6,135 nucleotides of DNA from positions 1-6,135 of the forward strand of contig DAOWJG010000058.1 of NCBI GenBank assembly GCA_030640485.1. Direction: 5' to 3'. The notes below the pieces were generated by a model. That model was given only the letters and a program-made list of their open reading frames with translations. It had not been told where the DNA came from and did not search any database. This stretch comes from Dehalococcoidales bacterium (GTDB lineage Bacteria > Chloroflexota > Dehalococcoidia > Dehalococcoidales > UBA5760). The translations under genes were made by a program, and so were the position numbers. Position 1 is the stretch's first letter; each line of letters begins with the position of its first letter. Shown here in pieces: positions 6,114 through 6,135 of this stretch.

Positions 6114-6135
6114 TACAGGGGGTGAGGTGACAAAG

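Overview
The window reads as bacterial chromosome of moderate GC content with short gaps, good Shine-Dalgarno sites at several genes, CCA-encoding tRNA genes and consensus-like sigma-70 promoters. The GAF-GGDEF-HD-GYP fusion, a MiaB beginning with the 'WTIGCQMNK' type of N-terminus, and a G/C-rich palindromic intergenic repeat together suggest a Chloroflexota genome, possibly Dehalococcoidia. That placement is inference from family resemblance and no marker here proves it. All protein and RNA genes lie on the + strand.

Positions 1-1463 hold the 3' part of a cytoplasmic cyclic-di-GMP enzyme whose start lies outside the window. It has a GAF sensor domain, a diguanylate cyclase domain with intact active and inhibitory sites, and an HD-GYP phosphodiesterase domain with intact metal ligands. 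Positions 1464-2080 contain no protein gene. They carry tRNA-Gly(TCC) behind a near-consensus promoter, a 20-nt-period direct repeat, tRNA-Ser(GCT) and an intrinsic terminator. The rest of that stretch (1464-1600 and 1721-1860) shows nothing I can support.

From 2081 onward come miaB (tRNA thiomethylation), yajC (Sec translocon accessory), an unrecognised membrane-anchored coiled-coil protein with a transglutaminase/cysteine-protease-like C-terminal domain, nadA (quinolinate synthase) and a DUF6602-like gene broken by an in-frame TAA. Gaps are 14 nt (miaB-yajC), 147 nt (yajC to coiled-coil gene), 8 nt (to nadA) and 15 nt (nadA to broken gene). This suggests two transcription units: miaB-yajC, then coiled-coil gene-nadA-broken gene. 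The second unit ends at a GC-rich hairpin near 6054-6074. A 13-bp perfect palindrome, probably a dispersed repeat, follows at the window end.

Most of the content is housekeeping. The parts worth a second look are the coiled-coil protein (eleven leucines in strict heptad register joined to a Cys-His-Asp domain), the interrupted nuclease-like gene, the repeat pair before tRNA-Ser and the terminal palindrome. I found no CRISPR array, transposase or recognisable undescribed multi-gene system.
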